The notes beneath the pieces are model-generated. The model saw only the letters and a list, made by a program, of their open reading frames with translations, did not search any database and was not told where the DNA came from. The position numbers were made by a program, and so were the translations under genes. Shown piece by piece: positions 33,301 to 45,720 of a stretch of 64,000 bases of DNA. Origin of the DNA: Ambrosia x helenae (Eukaryota; Streptophyta; Magnoliopsida; Asterales; Asteraceae); contig CM061227.1 of NCBI GenBank assembly GCA_030844895.1, forward strand, positions 108,985,238-109,049,237, in the 5' to 3' direction. Within the stretch, counting starts at the first letter, position 1. The number at the start of each line of letters is the position of its first letter.

Positions 33301-36300
33301 AGTATAGACAGCTGAAACATAAAGTAAAACAATATAATAAAACACGTTACTATTTAGAAACAACAAATAAGAATTGTATTAGTATAAATGAATAAAGATG
33401 CTAATATATGAATATATATTGGAGGTTTTTTTTTTGGTAATCAATTTTACCTGCTGAAGTTTTGCCCAATAGTGCTTTTTCACGTAAATCTTTCATGATT
33501 GAGTCTAGCTTAACTTTGAATAGTCTAGCTAAAATATCTGGCCTGTCTTCTGGATTTGTCTTCTTGTCTTTAAGAAACCGTCTAATTTCAGGCCATTTTG
33601 GATTGCATGTGATTGTAATAAAAAAATCAGGGTATCCATGCCTTTTACAAATAGCCATTGCATCAAGATAATTTTCCCTCATGTAGCGTGCACCACCAGT
33701 AAAAGAAGAGGGTAAAATCACAGGTGTCCCTACTTTTGCCAAGTCAGTAGGTCCATTTTGGTTCAACGTTTGAAGATTAGTATAAGTTTCACACCTAAGT
33801 TTACTTTGCTGGAAACGGACATAAAATAAGCGCTCACTCTCAATCATTGTATAAACGTCAACCAAAAACTGTTGAAGAAGCCGCCTAGCATTCAAAATCA
33901 ATGAGAACTTACCAACTCTGTCCTGAATATGATATGCAAAATACTCTCTCATTGAACACTTTGAATCCACCTTCTTTTTAGATTTCCTCTCTTCCCTATG
34001 TGGTATATCAACCCTATAACAATCTTCTCCAAAGGGAATAAGCAATGGATACTGCAAGGCTAGATACGACGGATGAAGTTCAGATATACGCTGAAGTCCC
34101 TCTGATCTTGATTCGACGACAATATCTCTATTGTCAAGCTGCTCATCATTGTCTGAAAAAATAAGAGCAGCGATTTCTGACGAAGTTGGTAGGTTGTATG
34201 TTCGGCCATCTTTAGTTCTCCTACCAATAAGACGCAACTTAAGGGTAACTTCTGGATTTTCATGAAATCGATCCCGTACACTCCTATAACTTTTCACAAG
34301 CGCATTATTTGAGTCTAACATCGACTTCAGGTACTGAATGATTTCAATGTCAAGGAGGTCAGAAATATCCTTACACTTTTCCTTTTCCTTACTGAAAAGA
34401 ATGGAAAAAAAAAATTTAATACATTAAAATTTATATACAGGGCTAAAAAAAAGTAGAATAAAATTTGTAGAATATTACCTATAAATGTTTTTTCGGTTTG
34501 AAACTTCATTTTCAGTGTCATATATATATAACTGCGAAAACTTCGGTTTCGAACCATCATAAGGAAGAAGACCACCCATCGTGTGATAATTCTCACCACT
34601 TATTCTGTATATGAAGGGAGCCTTTCCACTATTGATATTTGAATCAACCTTCCCTCCCATTGAAGTAAAACAAAACATAGAATTGAAGCGGCGAATGTGC
34701 TTTAAGAAATATTTGCTCTTTAATTCTATGTTCTTGAAAAGGTTCTGATAATCTGAATTGCTCTCTTTGAAATCTGGAAGTTGTACCTTTCCATAACCAC
34801 AACATAGCAAATAGGTTGTTTTTCCACAAACATTTACGCTTCTAATAGCTTCTGACCTCCACAACTTTGCATTACACATTTGACATACAACGGTTTGATC
34901 ACCATGATCCAGATAATCTTGCAAACAGAATAAATAAAATAAAATTAACTTATAAAAGAAAAAAAAGGCTTTTAAATGTTTTGTAAATTTAATATTTACC
35001 TTTAGAGACACCCTTAAATTGCAAGCCTTCAATTGTTTGAGGTTCCACATTTTCTTCGTCAGACAAACTAACCATTCGGACAGGTGAGATGCAACGTCGA
35101 TTATTCCTTGATGTATTAATCGGTTCTCTTTGAGCAGAAGATGATGCAAGTGAGACCGTATTAACATCAGTAAGTCCACCTGTAATTAATAATAACATTT
35201 AAAAGTTAGTATTAATAAGATTCAGAAATTCATTACATTAATCGACACAAAGCAAATTGTACCAGATGGGGTTGGATAAGTAGGAGTTCTTAGCGTGTCA
35301 TCATTTGAACACTCATGTGCAACAGTGGGTTGTTTTCGAGGTCTACTAACAGAACCAACTTTACGTCTTTTTGAATCTAGTTGTGCTTTTCTAACGTTTC
35401 GTAACTCTGCAGATTTTTGTCTTTGGACTTCAGGCACGGAAACTATGGATAAAAATAATATCAGGTTGTATATTCAATAAACGTTTAATGTTAAAATAAA
35501 GGACTAATGTAAAAATAAAACGTGTATAACATAGTATTATGATACCGTTTGTAATATTGGACAAAGGAGTTCTTTGTGTGGAACCTGATAATACATAATG
35601 AAATAACAAAGAGAAAGTGTTAGAGTAAAAAATTTGTCATCAATTTAAAAAGTAAAGCTATCGAATATTTAAATGGCATACAAATTTATTACCAGAGAAG
35701 GATGCGTTAAATGGGTTGTTGAAGGTTGATCTAAAGGATGGCATATCGATTGAAACTAAAGTACTTCTGGATGTTGATGAGTTTGAATTTTGACATTGAT
35801 TAGCATTGAGTCTCTTAGAATCCATTTGTAGTTTTCTGGATTTTGGACACTCCGTTGCAATATTTTTATTGACTTCAATCGTAGAAACAACGTATGAAAT
35901 AGTATTAGTTTTTATAATGAAATCAATAAGAAAATAGGATATTCGTATACAGTGAAACATGTAGTTTAAATAAATAAAAATAACATTTGATAAATTAAAC
36001 AAATGATTTTGTTGCAATTGTCCTATAAAAAAAGACGAACAAATAAAATTGACTTAAATTATAAATGTGGAATGGTAGTTAAGACTGTATAGAAATACTT
36101 AAAAGTAGAAAGTGTTATTCGTTGATTTACCTGGTGTAGAAACATTCAATGTACTTTGGAAAGATGAGCTTTGATGAATATAATGGTTGGAAGTTTCAAC
36201 GGAGTGACAATTAAATATTGTAGTTGGCGGCACATTTTGAATTCCATTATTATGATTGTTCACCTTGCATCTCTTTGCATCCAGTTGTAATTTTCTATAT

Positions 36301-36580
36301 CTACGACACTCGGCCGCGTGCCTAACTTTTTCTTCATGGGAGATAACTATGAAGAATTACGTATTAGTTACATAAGTAAACGATAATATAAATAAAGACA
36401 TATATAACTACGAAATAAGTGTACCGTTTGAGATATTAGATAATGGCGTTCGTTTGTCATCACCTTAAAAAAAATCGAAAAATTAGATGACAAATTAAAA
36501 ATAATAAAATTATAAATACATTGTATATTTATGCCAAAAAAATTACCATTCGAACTGTTAGAGAGTCTTTTACGTCCCAT
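30335..36580 (-). CDS. Helitron Rep/PIF1-helicase (RepHel), multi-exon
   Basis: The gene encodes the rolling-circle transposase of the Helitron. Likely start MGRKRLSNSSN at 36580 (exon 36580-36547). Short N-terminal exons follow, with repeated RTPLSNI.N and R..RK.Q.D.KR modules. An exon at about 34919-34481 has CQMCNAKLW, CCGYGKVQLP and SQLYIYDTENEVSNR. Exon 34394-33451 holds the Helitron-like N domain and Rep motif ITITCNPKWPEI. After a 139-bp intron (33450-33312) exon 33311-32093 has the HUH motif GLPHAHICLFL. The last exon (about 31992-30335) is a PIF1 helicase with Walker A GFGGTGKT, Walker B IIWDEAPM and the C-terminal INKSQGQSL and YVALSRVKS motifs. At the junction of the last two exons the only acceptor gives a reading frame one base off, so one lesion or base error is likely there. 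Other junctions I checked are in phase. Confidence 0.88.
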
Positions 36581-37840
36581 TTCAACTAAAAGGATGCAAT
36601 TCTACATAAAATGCATTATAAGAGTTTAACCAAATATAAACAAACTTAAAATTATGGATGATAGGTTTATATATATATAAACATTCAACGATACATAATA
36701 CTTAACTAACAATATATTATAAATCAACATAAAGTACGAATCATCATGTTATGCGAAAATATGTAATATTGAAATTAAAGAATTACATACCTTCATCTTC
36801 TTTGATGGAACAGTAGAGAAAAAACATGTAGATAATCATGTTCTGCGAAAACATGTAATATTGAAATAAAAGAATTACTTACCTTCAACTTGTTTGGTAG
36901 AAAGTAGAGAAAACATAAAAAAGCAAAGATGAACTCTTGAATATTTGAGTCTTCTGATTTGTCTGTAAGACTGAATGGATTCGTTTATATGAAAGGTGTT
37001 GGTTTGATTTATAGTAGTAGGGTTTTATAGATTTTTAAAAATTAATATTCTAGTCAAAACTGTTTTAATATGGTTAATTACTTACCATATTTAAATGAAT
37101 TTCAAGATTTGAATTTTTTGGTGTAATTACGTTCAAATTTTTCGAAAATTTGAATTTATGGACATGTATAGGTTTTTATTTTTAGCAAGTGTGTAATTAC
37201 AAAGATTTTGTAATTAAAAATGTTTATTAATAAGCTTAAATACTTACCATTATTAAAGAAATAGTATTTGAATTTTAAAGAAAACGAAAAAGTCAACTTA
37301 ATTATTTTTAGTATTTATTATGTTTTTTTTATTAAGTATGTAATTAGAATACAATTGTTTAAATTAACTGTACTATAGCAACTTTGTAATTTTAACATAA
37401 TCTTTAGTTATAATGCAATTTAATTTTATATTAAACTAACTTAAAAAAAACGTTTTTAAAAACGTAATATAATTAAATATTACTCATATTTTGTTAAATA
37501 ATGTTATGGAATGTATTAGAACTTTATGTTTGATAAATTGTTTGAAAAAATATAAATATGATAAAAAAATGTTAATTATATATAGGTGGACCTATGAATA
37601 ATGTTATGATTCTTATAGATAATTCAACATAACGTATAAATAATTAAAATTTATTCAACAACGAACAATTATTTGCCAAAGGTAAGGAAAAAAACATAAA
37701 TGTTCAAACCAACAACTAATTCAAATGAAAAATAGTAGCAAACATCAAACAAACCATAATAAAAACCAAATTGTTTCAAACCATAAACAAACATTCAGAA
37801 AAAATCCCCAAAAAAATAGCAAACAAACGGATAAATGTTC

Positions 37841-40449
37841 TTATTTTTCAAGCTTTGGGATCAACAGGGGGATCTCAACTGATTTGTCGGTGCAAACTTT
37901 CTTATCACCCTTACGCACTTTGGTAGTAGACTCACTTGCATCATCTTCTAGACCGTAAACTTTGTCGAGGCTACGCTTCACTTCCTGCTCGTCATGGACC
38001 AGACTAACTCTGCAAGATGATTCTGGAGTGTTGTTATCTCCAACAGAATCCTACAAAAGTAAATGAAAGGTTTAATGTTTGATAATAGTAGCAATTTAAA
38101 TTAAATTGCGGGAGTGATTTAATAGGTGAAAAGAACCTTAAGAGAGACTGCATTTTGTGTAGACGATTCAACTCCATCCAAGCTTTCAAATCCAGGTTGA
38201 TCCACCTAAAAACATTAAAGGATTTGTATGTGTCACATTATATAGTAAAACAATAATAAATTTTTATAAAAGCAACCTATAAAGGAATATAGGATGGGAA
38301 TAAAAAACCTGAATATCGGAGAACTTTTGTTCTAGTGAAGAAAGTATCGATGACTCATTCGTAAACTTGCGTATACTATATCCGTCTAGGTGCTTGTCAA
38401 TATTGAATTGACCCACTTTAATTTTGAACGCAAACTTTTTGTCTTCAAGATCACGAAACTCAGTTGGAGTTGTTTTTTCTTCACCAGAAACCTTAATAAC
38501 AAATGACATAAATAATATAAAGCAAAATAACTAATTTGTTTTGGACTGAGTGTAAACAACTTACTTGCTTAGATTTTTCTAAAAGTTGCATTGCTGACAT
38601 TCCCAGCAATTTCTTTGCTTCACGATCAAATAAAGTAAGGGATGTAATACCAGTAAAATCCTGAACCCTTAAAGGTACTCTGAACCTACATTTACAAATT
38701 ACAAAATATTATTAAACAAATTTAATACTGTTTTACTTTAAGATGTACATATTTAAGATAAAGCATACACTGGATCAGCAGAGACGATGTGCTTTGGACA
38801 TTCTCTATTGGGGCAAACTAACACCTGTTTAAACGAAGTAACATCTGTTTCTTCATTATCATCAGGTAAACTTAAGGTCGGCTCCACCTTGTGATTACAG
38901 TGCTCACATCCCAAATAATACCACTCATCTTTATCATCGACACCCTTAATGGTTCCAAGAACAATGACCTGTTTGTTCACCTACAAAAGAAACATGAATC
39001 GGTTAAAAAATGAATTTTAAAAAAAAACTTGTATATAATGATATGATAAATCAATTGAATCTTACCTCTGTTATCAAAGGAAGATCACGAATAGTGCTGA
39101 AAGGGGTTTTATTCAAGAATTCATCATTAATATTCATACTACCAGACGATCCAAGAGATCGTTGCACAGACGATGATTCCGTAGATAAAAACTTTTCAAT
39201 ATAACTATAAGAATAAAAAAATTAATATAACATATATATAATAAGTCAAATATTTAGATATATGTAAATAATTACAGGATAATTTAAACATATCACCTTT
39301 TCTTAAAAGCACGAATATCGTCAATATCTTCGTTGATAAACAGGCGAGTTATATTGAACCCATTTTGCAAACTTACATTACCTAAAAATAAAATAAAAAA
39401 GCAAGCGTTATTTTTTTAAAAAAAGTAAAAAAAATGTGAAACGTAATACAAATTGCAAGAAATGACAAACCTTTATAATTGGTAAAGCTACCAAACTGAA
39501 CAATAAGAACTACATGGACTTCAGCTTCGTTCTGCTTGATGTACTCAAACATCTGCTCACTATATTCATCCCACAAAGAACATGACATTTTTACCCCACT
39601 ACATACAATACATTTTTTATTAGAGCATGCATAAATTTCAAACATTTCTTCCAAAGTATTAATCGTACAAATGAGAAATGAATATATCATGAAAGATTAT
39701 GAGATAATAAATTATGAATAAGAAAAATGAAACACATACTCTAGATCAATCAAGAGTAGGTTCATTTTCATTTTCAATCCAGCTTTTGTTTCGATAGGCT
39801 CGGGTGGACTCCATTCTTCAACAAAGCCAATGAAATCTAAAATATTTAAAATGTTATCTCAACTAATAAATAAGAAGACAAATTAAAAGAATAAAAATAT
39901 ATAAAAGATTAAGGCTTCGAAAACTACCAATCCTTTGTTCTTGAGAAAGGTTACCAGACTTAATAGACTCAAAAGAAGAGAAATTAAAACCATATTGGCT
40001 ACCATCAAATCTGTTACACTTTGTAAGATTTGTTTCAAAAGTAAAAGATAATATGTCATTTTTAGAAAAGTGTTTAACAGATTTGTTATCCGCTAGTTGT
40101 GGTCTATAGATATAATATGATTCATTTTCACGTAGAAATTTTTCATGCTTCTTCATGTATCTATTCCACACAATCGCTTGCATTTTAGAACCCTGCGTAA
40201 AAATATGTAATTAGAAGACATTATTTGACCAGAAAATATTAAATCGAGTTTTGGTAACATATATGTGACAAAGGAATTGATGATATAAAATCTAACCTGT
40301 TCATCCATAACAACCATATCAATGGCAAGAGTTTCACCTGGTGTCTTTCGATTTGCTCTCTTCCAAAGCCTAAGTACCTTAACTTTGATTGTGTAATTAC
40401 TCAGCCGCCATGTTATGTCATTCAAAAATGTTACATTATTCGGATCCAT
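37841..40449 (-). CDS. RPA1-like single-strand DNA-binding protein of the Helitron
   Basis: About eleven small exons with good splice sites encode a protein resembling the large subunit of replication protein A. Exon 1 (40449-40297) reads VTFLNDITWRLSNYTIKVKV and LRLWKRAN, the N-terminal OB fold of the plant DUF223/RPA1-like family. Exons 40192-39928, 39836-39740 and about 39598-39480 continue the OB folds (WNRYMKKHEKFL, KMSCSLWDEYSEQM). Exon about 38983-38770 carries a Cys cluster (GCEHCNHK ... VCPNREC), the zinc ribbon of the RPA1 C domain, followed by FRVPLRVQDFTG and FDREA. A basic/acidic tail ends at the stop at 37841. RPA-like genes accompany RepHel in plant Helitrons and probably coat the displaced strand. 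An alternative start two codons upstream (40455) exists. Confidence 0.82.
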
Positions 40450-40999
40450 CTGCATGCACGTGTGTAATAGTTATCACAAATAACTGCGAACAAAAATATG
40501 TTAGTACTCGTGTGATATATAAATAAAAATGTAAGAACCTAAAGTAGTATATACTACCTGCGAAATGTAGAAGAAAAAAACTGAATTATATTCGAAAAAT
40601 TTCTACATGTATATATAATTTCGTATACCAATTATAAATAAGGAAGAAATGTTTAATTTTTGGTATTGATTATATAAATAGAAACAAAATATGAAATGCC
40701 AATCTAATTGATTAACTTTAAAGGTTTCCATAATACATTTTCAATCAAATTAAGTGGTCAAACTTTCCGAAATTATGAAAGTAAAAGTTATTTATTAAAT
40801 CTTATTGTAAAAAAATCAAAGACTAATTTTTTGTCTATCCAAAAATCTTGTTTGTCAAATTAAAAGTTTTTTAATTTGTAAATTATTAATTACTTGTGAT
40901 TTTAAAATAAAGACAAAACGTTTTCTTTTGTTTTAAAATTGTACTGGATAAATTTAACATTTTTAAATAAAACTGTTGACTTTGTTAATAAGCATTCAA

Positions 41000-42110
41000 C
41001 AGGTAAAAACACACCAATGTATGTAACCACTAACAGTTAATCACAATACAAAAAACAACCAAACTAAGGTGGTAACAGTTACACAGCAACACAATTTTAA
41101 GAGGAAAAAGTCAACGGCATAAATTTGGATGTAAAAAAAGATAAATTATAGGTTGATTGAAAGCATAAAAAGTAGTCAAATTATACATTTTTAATTGATT
41201 GTCTTTCCAAAAATCTTGTTTCTCAACATAAAACGGTTTGAATATGAAAATTATTAATTACTTGTGAGTTAAAAATATTAAAAAACGTTTTAATTTTTTT
41301 TTAAAATGTTATTCGAAAAATTTAATATTTTCAAATAAAACATTTGATTTTGTTAATAAGCATTCATATGTGTTTAAAAAAAAAGAATATCATAAATCTA
41401 TTTCTCAAAAGACATATCAACAGGTATAACAAACCAATGTATGTAACCAATAACAGTTAATCACAATCCCAAAAACAACCATACTCTAGTGCTAACAGTT
41501 ACACAGCAACACTATTTGACCAGAAAAAAATCAACGCCATAAATTAGGATGTTTAAAGACAAATCGAATATAGGTTGATTGAAACCATAAAAAGTAGTCA
41601 ATTACACATCGTTAATTGATTGGCTTTCCATAAATCTTGTTTGTCAACATAAAACGGTTTGACTTTGAAAATTATTAATTAATTATGTTTTTAAAATATT
41701 AAAAAACATGTATAAGTCTATAAAAATGGAAAGTATTAAAACTTGGGACTTTTTCAAAAAAAAAGTCAAAGTTACGAAATTTTAGAATGTTAATAATGAG
41801 AATGACAAAACTTAATGTAATGTAATTTACCAAATTTAAGTTTTAATAAACAATTTTTAAAAAGTCAATTTGTAAAATCTATAGTTGTTTAAATTTTAAT
41901 TCTCATTATGGCAAATAAATCATATTAACCATATTTACCTATTGCTAAAAAAAACATATTTCCCAAATTATTGCTAACTATTAAAACATAGAAGATCATA
42001 TGTCGTAAATACAAACCATAAGACTGATATATTTTTCAAAACACATATCAACACAAAAAACAAATCAATGTATGTGACCGCTAACATTAAGCATCATCCA
42101 AAAAACGACC
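41000..42110. repeat. Tandem repeats between the RPA-like and B3 genes
   Basis: Blocks beginning CCAATGTATGTAACCA recur at about 41013 and 41434 (period about 421 bp). A more diverged copy lies near 42065, and a partial upstream block near 40830 shares AAAAATCTTGTTTGTCAA. Copies 1 and 2 are roughly 80-85% alike by eye. They fill the gap between two Helitron genes and contain no frame. Confidence 0.75.
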
Positions 42111-42223
42111 ATAACCATCGTGTTAAGAGTTACCCACAACCACTGTATTGTTTCAAAAACCACCACGACTTAGGACCAAAAGTATGTGATTTATATCCAA
42201 AAAACTACCCACTGAATCCCGTC

Positions 42224-43837
42224 CTAATTACCATCAACCCTAACTACTTTAGAGAGCTTGAACAGACCTCGTTTTTCAAACCAACGGAAATGCACCTGAT
42301 CACCAGCCTGCAAATCATTGTCAGCAACAAACACAGACATACCTTTGATGTAAAAACGCTTACTCGATCCCCTGTCTTCAATACCTACAGAGACACCCCA
42401 GCTATTTTGCTCAGCATCCTTAATTGTCAATGAGCGCGGCCTGTTCAAGCCATTGGCCTTCGCCCATTGTGTCTTCATCCGCTAAAACAAATAACCATAC
42501 ATGAAATTTGTTATAAAAAGGTTTATTTAGCATCAGAATGATTATAACATATTGCTTTAACATATAATACTTACAAAATGCCTGTCAACAACAAAAACAA
42601 CTGGAACGGCCCAATCTTCTATATCGGATACATCTTCATCCGATCCAGATCCATCATCATCAGTTTCCATATCATCTTCATCTGAATACTCTTCTCCATC
42701 ATCATCAGAAACCACAGCTATTTCCTCCTGATTAATTTGGTCATCATCGGGCTGTTCAACGTCCTCCCACAACTCCGGAGGCAGGGTCAGCTTGTTTTTC
42801 TCAAAGATGGACAAATCCAATGTTTTCTGTTAATTTTACAATGAAACACATGAAAGGTGTACAAATTAATGATATAAATATCAATCAAAATTAATGATAT
42901 ATTTTGAAATTTCGAATCGACAAACAAACCTCGTTGCAAATTTCAAACACCATCAGATGATCCGCTGTTATGTTAAACCTCTGTTTCATGTACGGCCATC
43001 CCTGGGTAATGAAAATCTCATGACCATCGTATTCAAGTTGGATCTGGAAAACATGCCCTGCAAAGAAGATGAATTTCCAGCATACTGTTATCATTATGAA
43101 CATCAGAATTTTAAAAAGTCTTATTATCTAACAATATATTATATACATGAGATTACCTGGAAATGAGCTAACCATAATCGGTTCCATAGGAGGGTTTCGA
43201 TTGTACAAACCATGATGAACGAAGGCACTTATATGCTGGAAAGTTGAAAAACAATGTTGAAACATTACTACATAGTAATGTATTTAAGGCGTTATGTAAT
43301 GTTTATACACATCATTTAAAAAACATACCAGGCGATTCAGATCACTGAGTGGGTCATCAAGTTTGCAGTAGAAATACTTGCCCGGTGCAGCTATGGCATC
43401 CTGATGAAAAGTATACATATTAAAACAGTTGAGCATTTCTTCGTACTCAAACACAAAGTGACAACCACTTGGGTAGTTTAGCGTTGTAATCATGTGCTTC
43501 CACCCATTGTAAAAAAACCACTTCCCAGCGATATTCATAACTTTAACTTCGAATGATCTCTGATCCAGAGTATGAATTCTGGTCATGCCAGTAGGGAATC
43601 CATACTTAGTTATCCATTCCTTATAATCTCCGGGCAACGCCTACAAATCAACAACAAAAAAAGTTGATTATAAATTAATCTGTTGGATTTCAGTTAATAA
43701 ACATTATCCATCCGAATAATGTAAAGTGATAAATGAACATATAGTAACAACCAACACATTTTTAACGCATAAGAAAGGTCGCTTACCATACACACACGTT
43801 CTCTGCCCTCTGATTTAACCCAAAATCCATAAACCAT
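42224..43837 (-). CDS. B3-domain protein gene carried inside the Helitron
   Basis: Six coding exons join in phase with GT..AG introns: 43837-43787, about 43641-43333, about 43239-43158, about 43061-42931, about 42829-42577 and about 42484-42224. The first large exon has a B3-like fold segment (YGFPTGMTRIHTLD, KWFFYNGWKHMI, GCHFVFEYEEM). Exon 4 is a second partial B3 (FQIQLEYDGHEIFITQGWPY ... ADHLMVFEI). Exon 5 is strongly acidic (SDDDGEEYSDEDDMETDDD). The last exon is a third B3 (RSLTIKDAEQNSWGVSV, RFYIKGMSVFVADNDLQAGD). B3 domains are plant-specific DNA-binding domains, and the mixture of several B3s with an acidic linker recalls the REM subfamily. A TATA box and 5' leader lie upstream inside the Helitron. 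The DNA target is unknown. I see no break in the frame. Confidence 0.82.
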
Positions 43838-43860
43838 TCTCAGACGACCTTTTAGATCAA

Positions 43861-44700
43861 CTGTGTTATCAGTAAAAACAAATTAAAACATGATATCATA
43901 TAACCAAAATTGCATCATTAGATGAATACATAAATGCAAAATCTGAAAAATCTTAAAACCTATTAAATTTTTGAAACAGATTAATTATTGAAAAATCCCA
44001 AATTGAAAACTTTATATAATCGAGTCATATTCACAATGTTGATACAAACTTGATTAAAAAAAAACAACAATCTAATCTTCTGAAAACCCAAGTTTGAACT
44101 AACATCATCTAGTTACATCAAAAAGAAAACACTGTATTAGTCCATCAAAATCCATTCAAGAACCCTAATCAAACAATCAAGAAACCTAATCAAACAATTG
44201 AAAACTTTATATAATCCAGTCATATTCAGAATGTGCATACAAAGTTGATTAAAAAAAATAACAATCTAATCTTATGAAAACCAAATTTTTCCAGAACATC
44301 ATCGGTGGAAAATCAAAATAGAAAACACTGTTTGAGTACATCAAAATCCATTCAATAACCCTTATCAAAAAATCAACAAACCTAATCAAACAATCAATAA
44401 CCATAATTAAGGGCAAACCAACGTACGATTAGGTTTTCTTTGTCGTAACATATAAACACACCAATCGAAACATAAATAATCAAATAGAATGAAAACAGGG
44501 AAAAAGAAAGATTCAATCGACAAAGAGATTAGAAAAAAACGAAAAAAAACACAGTGACAATGAGGGATAAACATGGATTGATTGAAATAAGAATGAAATA
44601 GAGATTACCGTAGAATGGAGATGAATGATTTGGTCAATCGCCGTTTATCGCTCTGATTAGGGTTTGGAAGGGTTTCTTTGAGGAGGAGGCGATGATATGA
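43861..44700 (-). other. B3 gene leader: 5' UTR exon and leader intron with tandem repeat
   Basis: An acceptor (ACACAG) at 43861-43866 and a donor (CTACG|GTAATC) near 44607 define a leader intron of about 750 bp; the UTR exon extends to about 44700 without an ATG. Inside the intron a unit of about 195 bp (starts AATTGAAAACTTTATATAAT at 44001 and 44196) is repeated twice. Confidence 0.55.
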
Positions 44701-44730
44701 AGATGGTTATGTCCGGGTTTTTTAGTTGGG

Positions 44731-44740
44731 TATTTATATT
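44731..44740 (-). promoter_or_regulatory. TATA box of the B3 gene
   Basis: On the minus strand AATATAAATACC lies about 30 bp upstream of the inferred leader exon and about 140 bp from the Helitron 5' end. The gene therefore has a promoter inside the element. Confidence 0.5.
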
Positions 44741-44849
44741 TTCTGTTTTTTTTTTTAAATCAAAAAGTTTATTAAATCCCACAATGAGACACTTGGCACA
44801 ATATGATTGGCTCCACAATTGAGGATGAATGTGGGAGTGCCAAGTGTAC

Positions 44850-44879
44850 TCATAGACTTTTGTTTATTAGGTATATAGA
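44850..44879 (-). mobile_element. Helitron 5' terminus
   Basis: On the minus strand the element begins TCTATATACCTAATAAAC after an A, a typical plant Helitron 5' end. Confidence 0.75.
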
Positions 44880-44929
44880 TTTTCCTCTCTACCGTGGGCA
44901 CAAAATTTATAGTTACTTAGAGTATTTAC

Positions 44930-45210
44930 AGTAGAGACCTCATATTTGTGTGAGACAAAGCCTTAAAAATTTTTATAGGGTTAGAAGTGGTTGTGAGTGA
45001 AGAAAATAAGGAATCTACTGTTTATCGGTAAATTTTGGGTTCTTTGGGAATTTTTTGGGGAAAACGGGAAAACTGTATTTATTTTTTAATATTTGTTGAA
45101 AGTGGTTGTGAGTGAAGAAGAGAGAAACTGTAATGTAGTTTAGTGTAGTATGTGGTTGTGATTAGTTGTGAGTGGATGGTGGACGAAGAAACTATTGTGA
45201 ATGCTTTTAA
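44930..45210. mobile_element. Possible MITE
   Basis: AGTATTTACAGTAG on the left and CTATTGTGAATGCT on the right are imperfect inverted repeats. Between them AGTGGTTGTGAGTGAAGAA occurs twice, with a third looser copy. A TTA-type flank is possible. The call is weak and rests on imperfect termini. Confidence 0.35.
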
Positions 45211-45720
45211 CCTCTTTTTTTGAACACTCCCCGCATTGACCTAACATTGACTTCTCCATCGAAGAAGAACTCTTCATCCACATGTAGTCCCAAACCCCTG
45301 TACACCTTCTAAATTTCACTCAAATCCCAATTAATCTTCACCACAAACTTTTACCCAATTCAATTCAACACCTCAATTACTCAAACCCCAAAACTATTTT
45401 ATCTTCCATTGCATCATCCTCCATATAAAGGTTCGTTTTTATATGTCTTATTAGGGTTACCAATCTATCGTTTGTCAGCTAATTGGTTAAAAAGAATGCA
45501 TTTTTATCATAAATTTCTTCCTTTTGAGACATGGGTATTTCTTTATATAATAATATTGTTTAGGTGTTATGTTAATTTTGAGGTTTCTTTACAAAAGTAG
45601 TGGCCTTTATGTGTTTCTTGATTTGTATCATAATCTGTTGGATACTTCTTTAATTGTCTGATTATGCTATTACTTAATTGTTTTATTTTAGGTTTTTTTT
45701 TTTAAACAAGTTTGGGGATA

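Larger units (their letters stand above)
30211..44879 (-). mobile_element. Autonomous-type Helitron carrying RepHel, RPA-like and B3 genes
   Basis: On the minus strand the element starts A|TCTATATACCTAATAAAC at 44879. It ends with a hairpin (CTGCGTGTAACGCGGG), then CAATTAT and CTAG at 30211, followed by T (plus strand A at 30210). This is insertion between A and T without target duplication, the rule for Helitrons. Its 14.7 kb contain three genes in one direction, in 5' to 3' order B3-domain gene, RPA1-like gene, Rep-helicase gene. The gaps between them contain tandem repeats. RepHel and RPA are known plant Helitron genes and confirm the element class. The B3 gene is the unexpected cargo. Confidence 0.88.

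Noticed and set aside
42068..42433. 121-codon plus-strand frame
   Set aside because: It is antisense to the last B3 exon, whose own strand shows a clear domain and splice phase.
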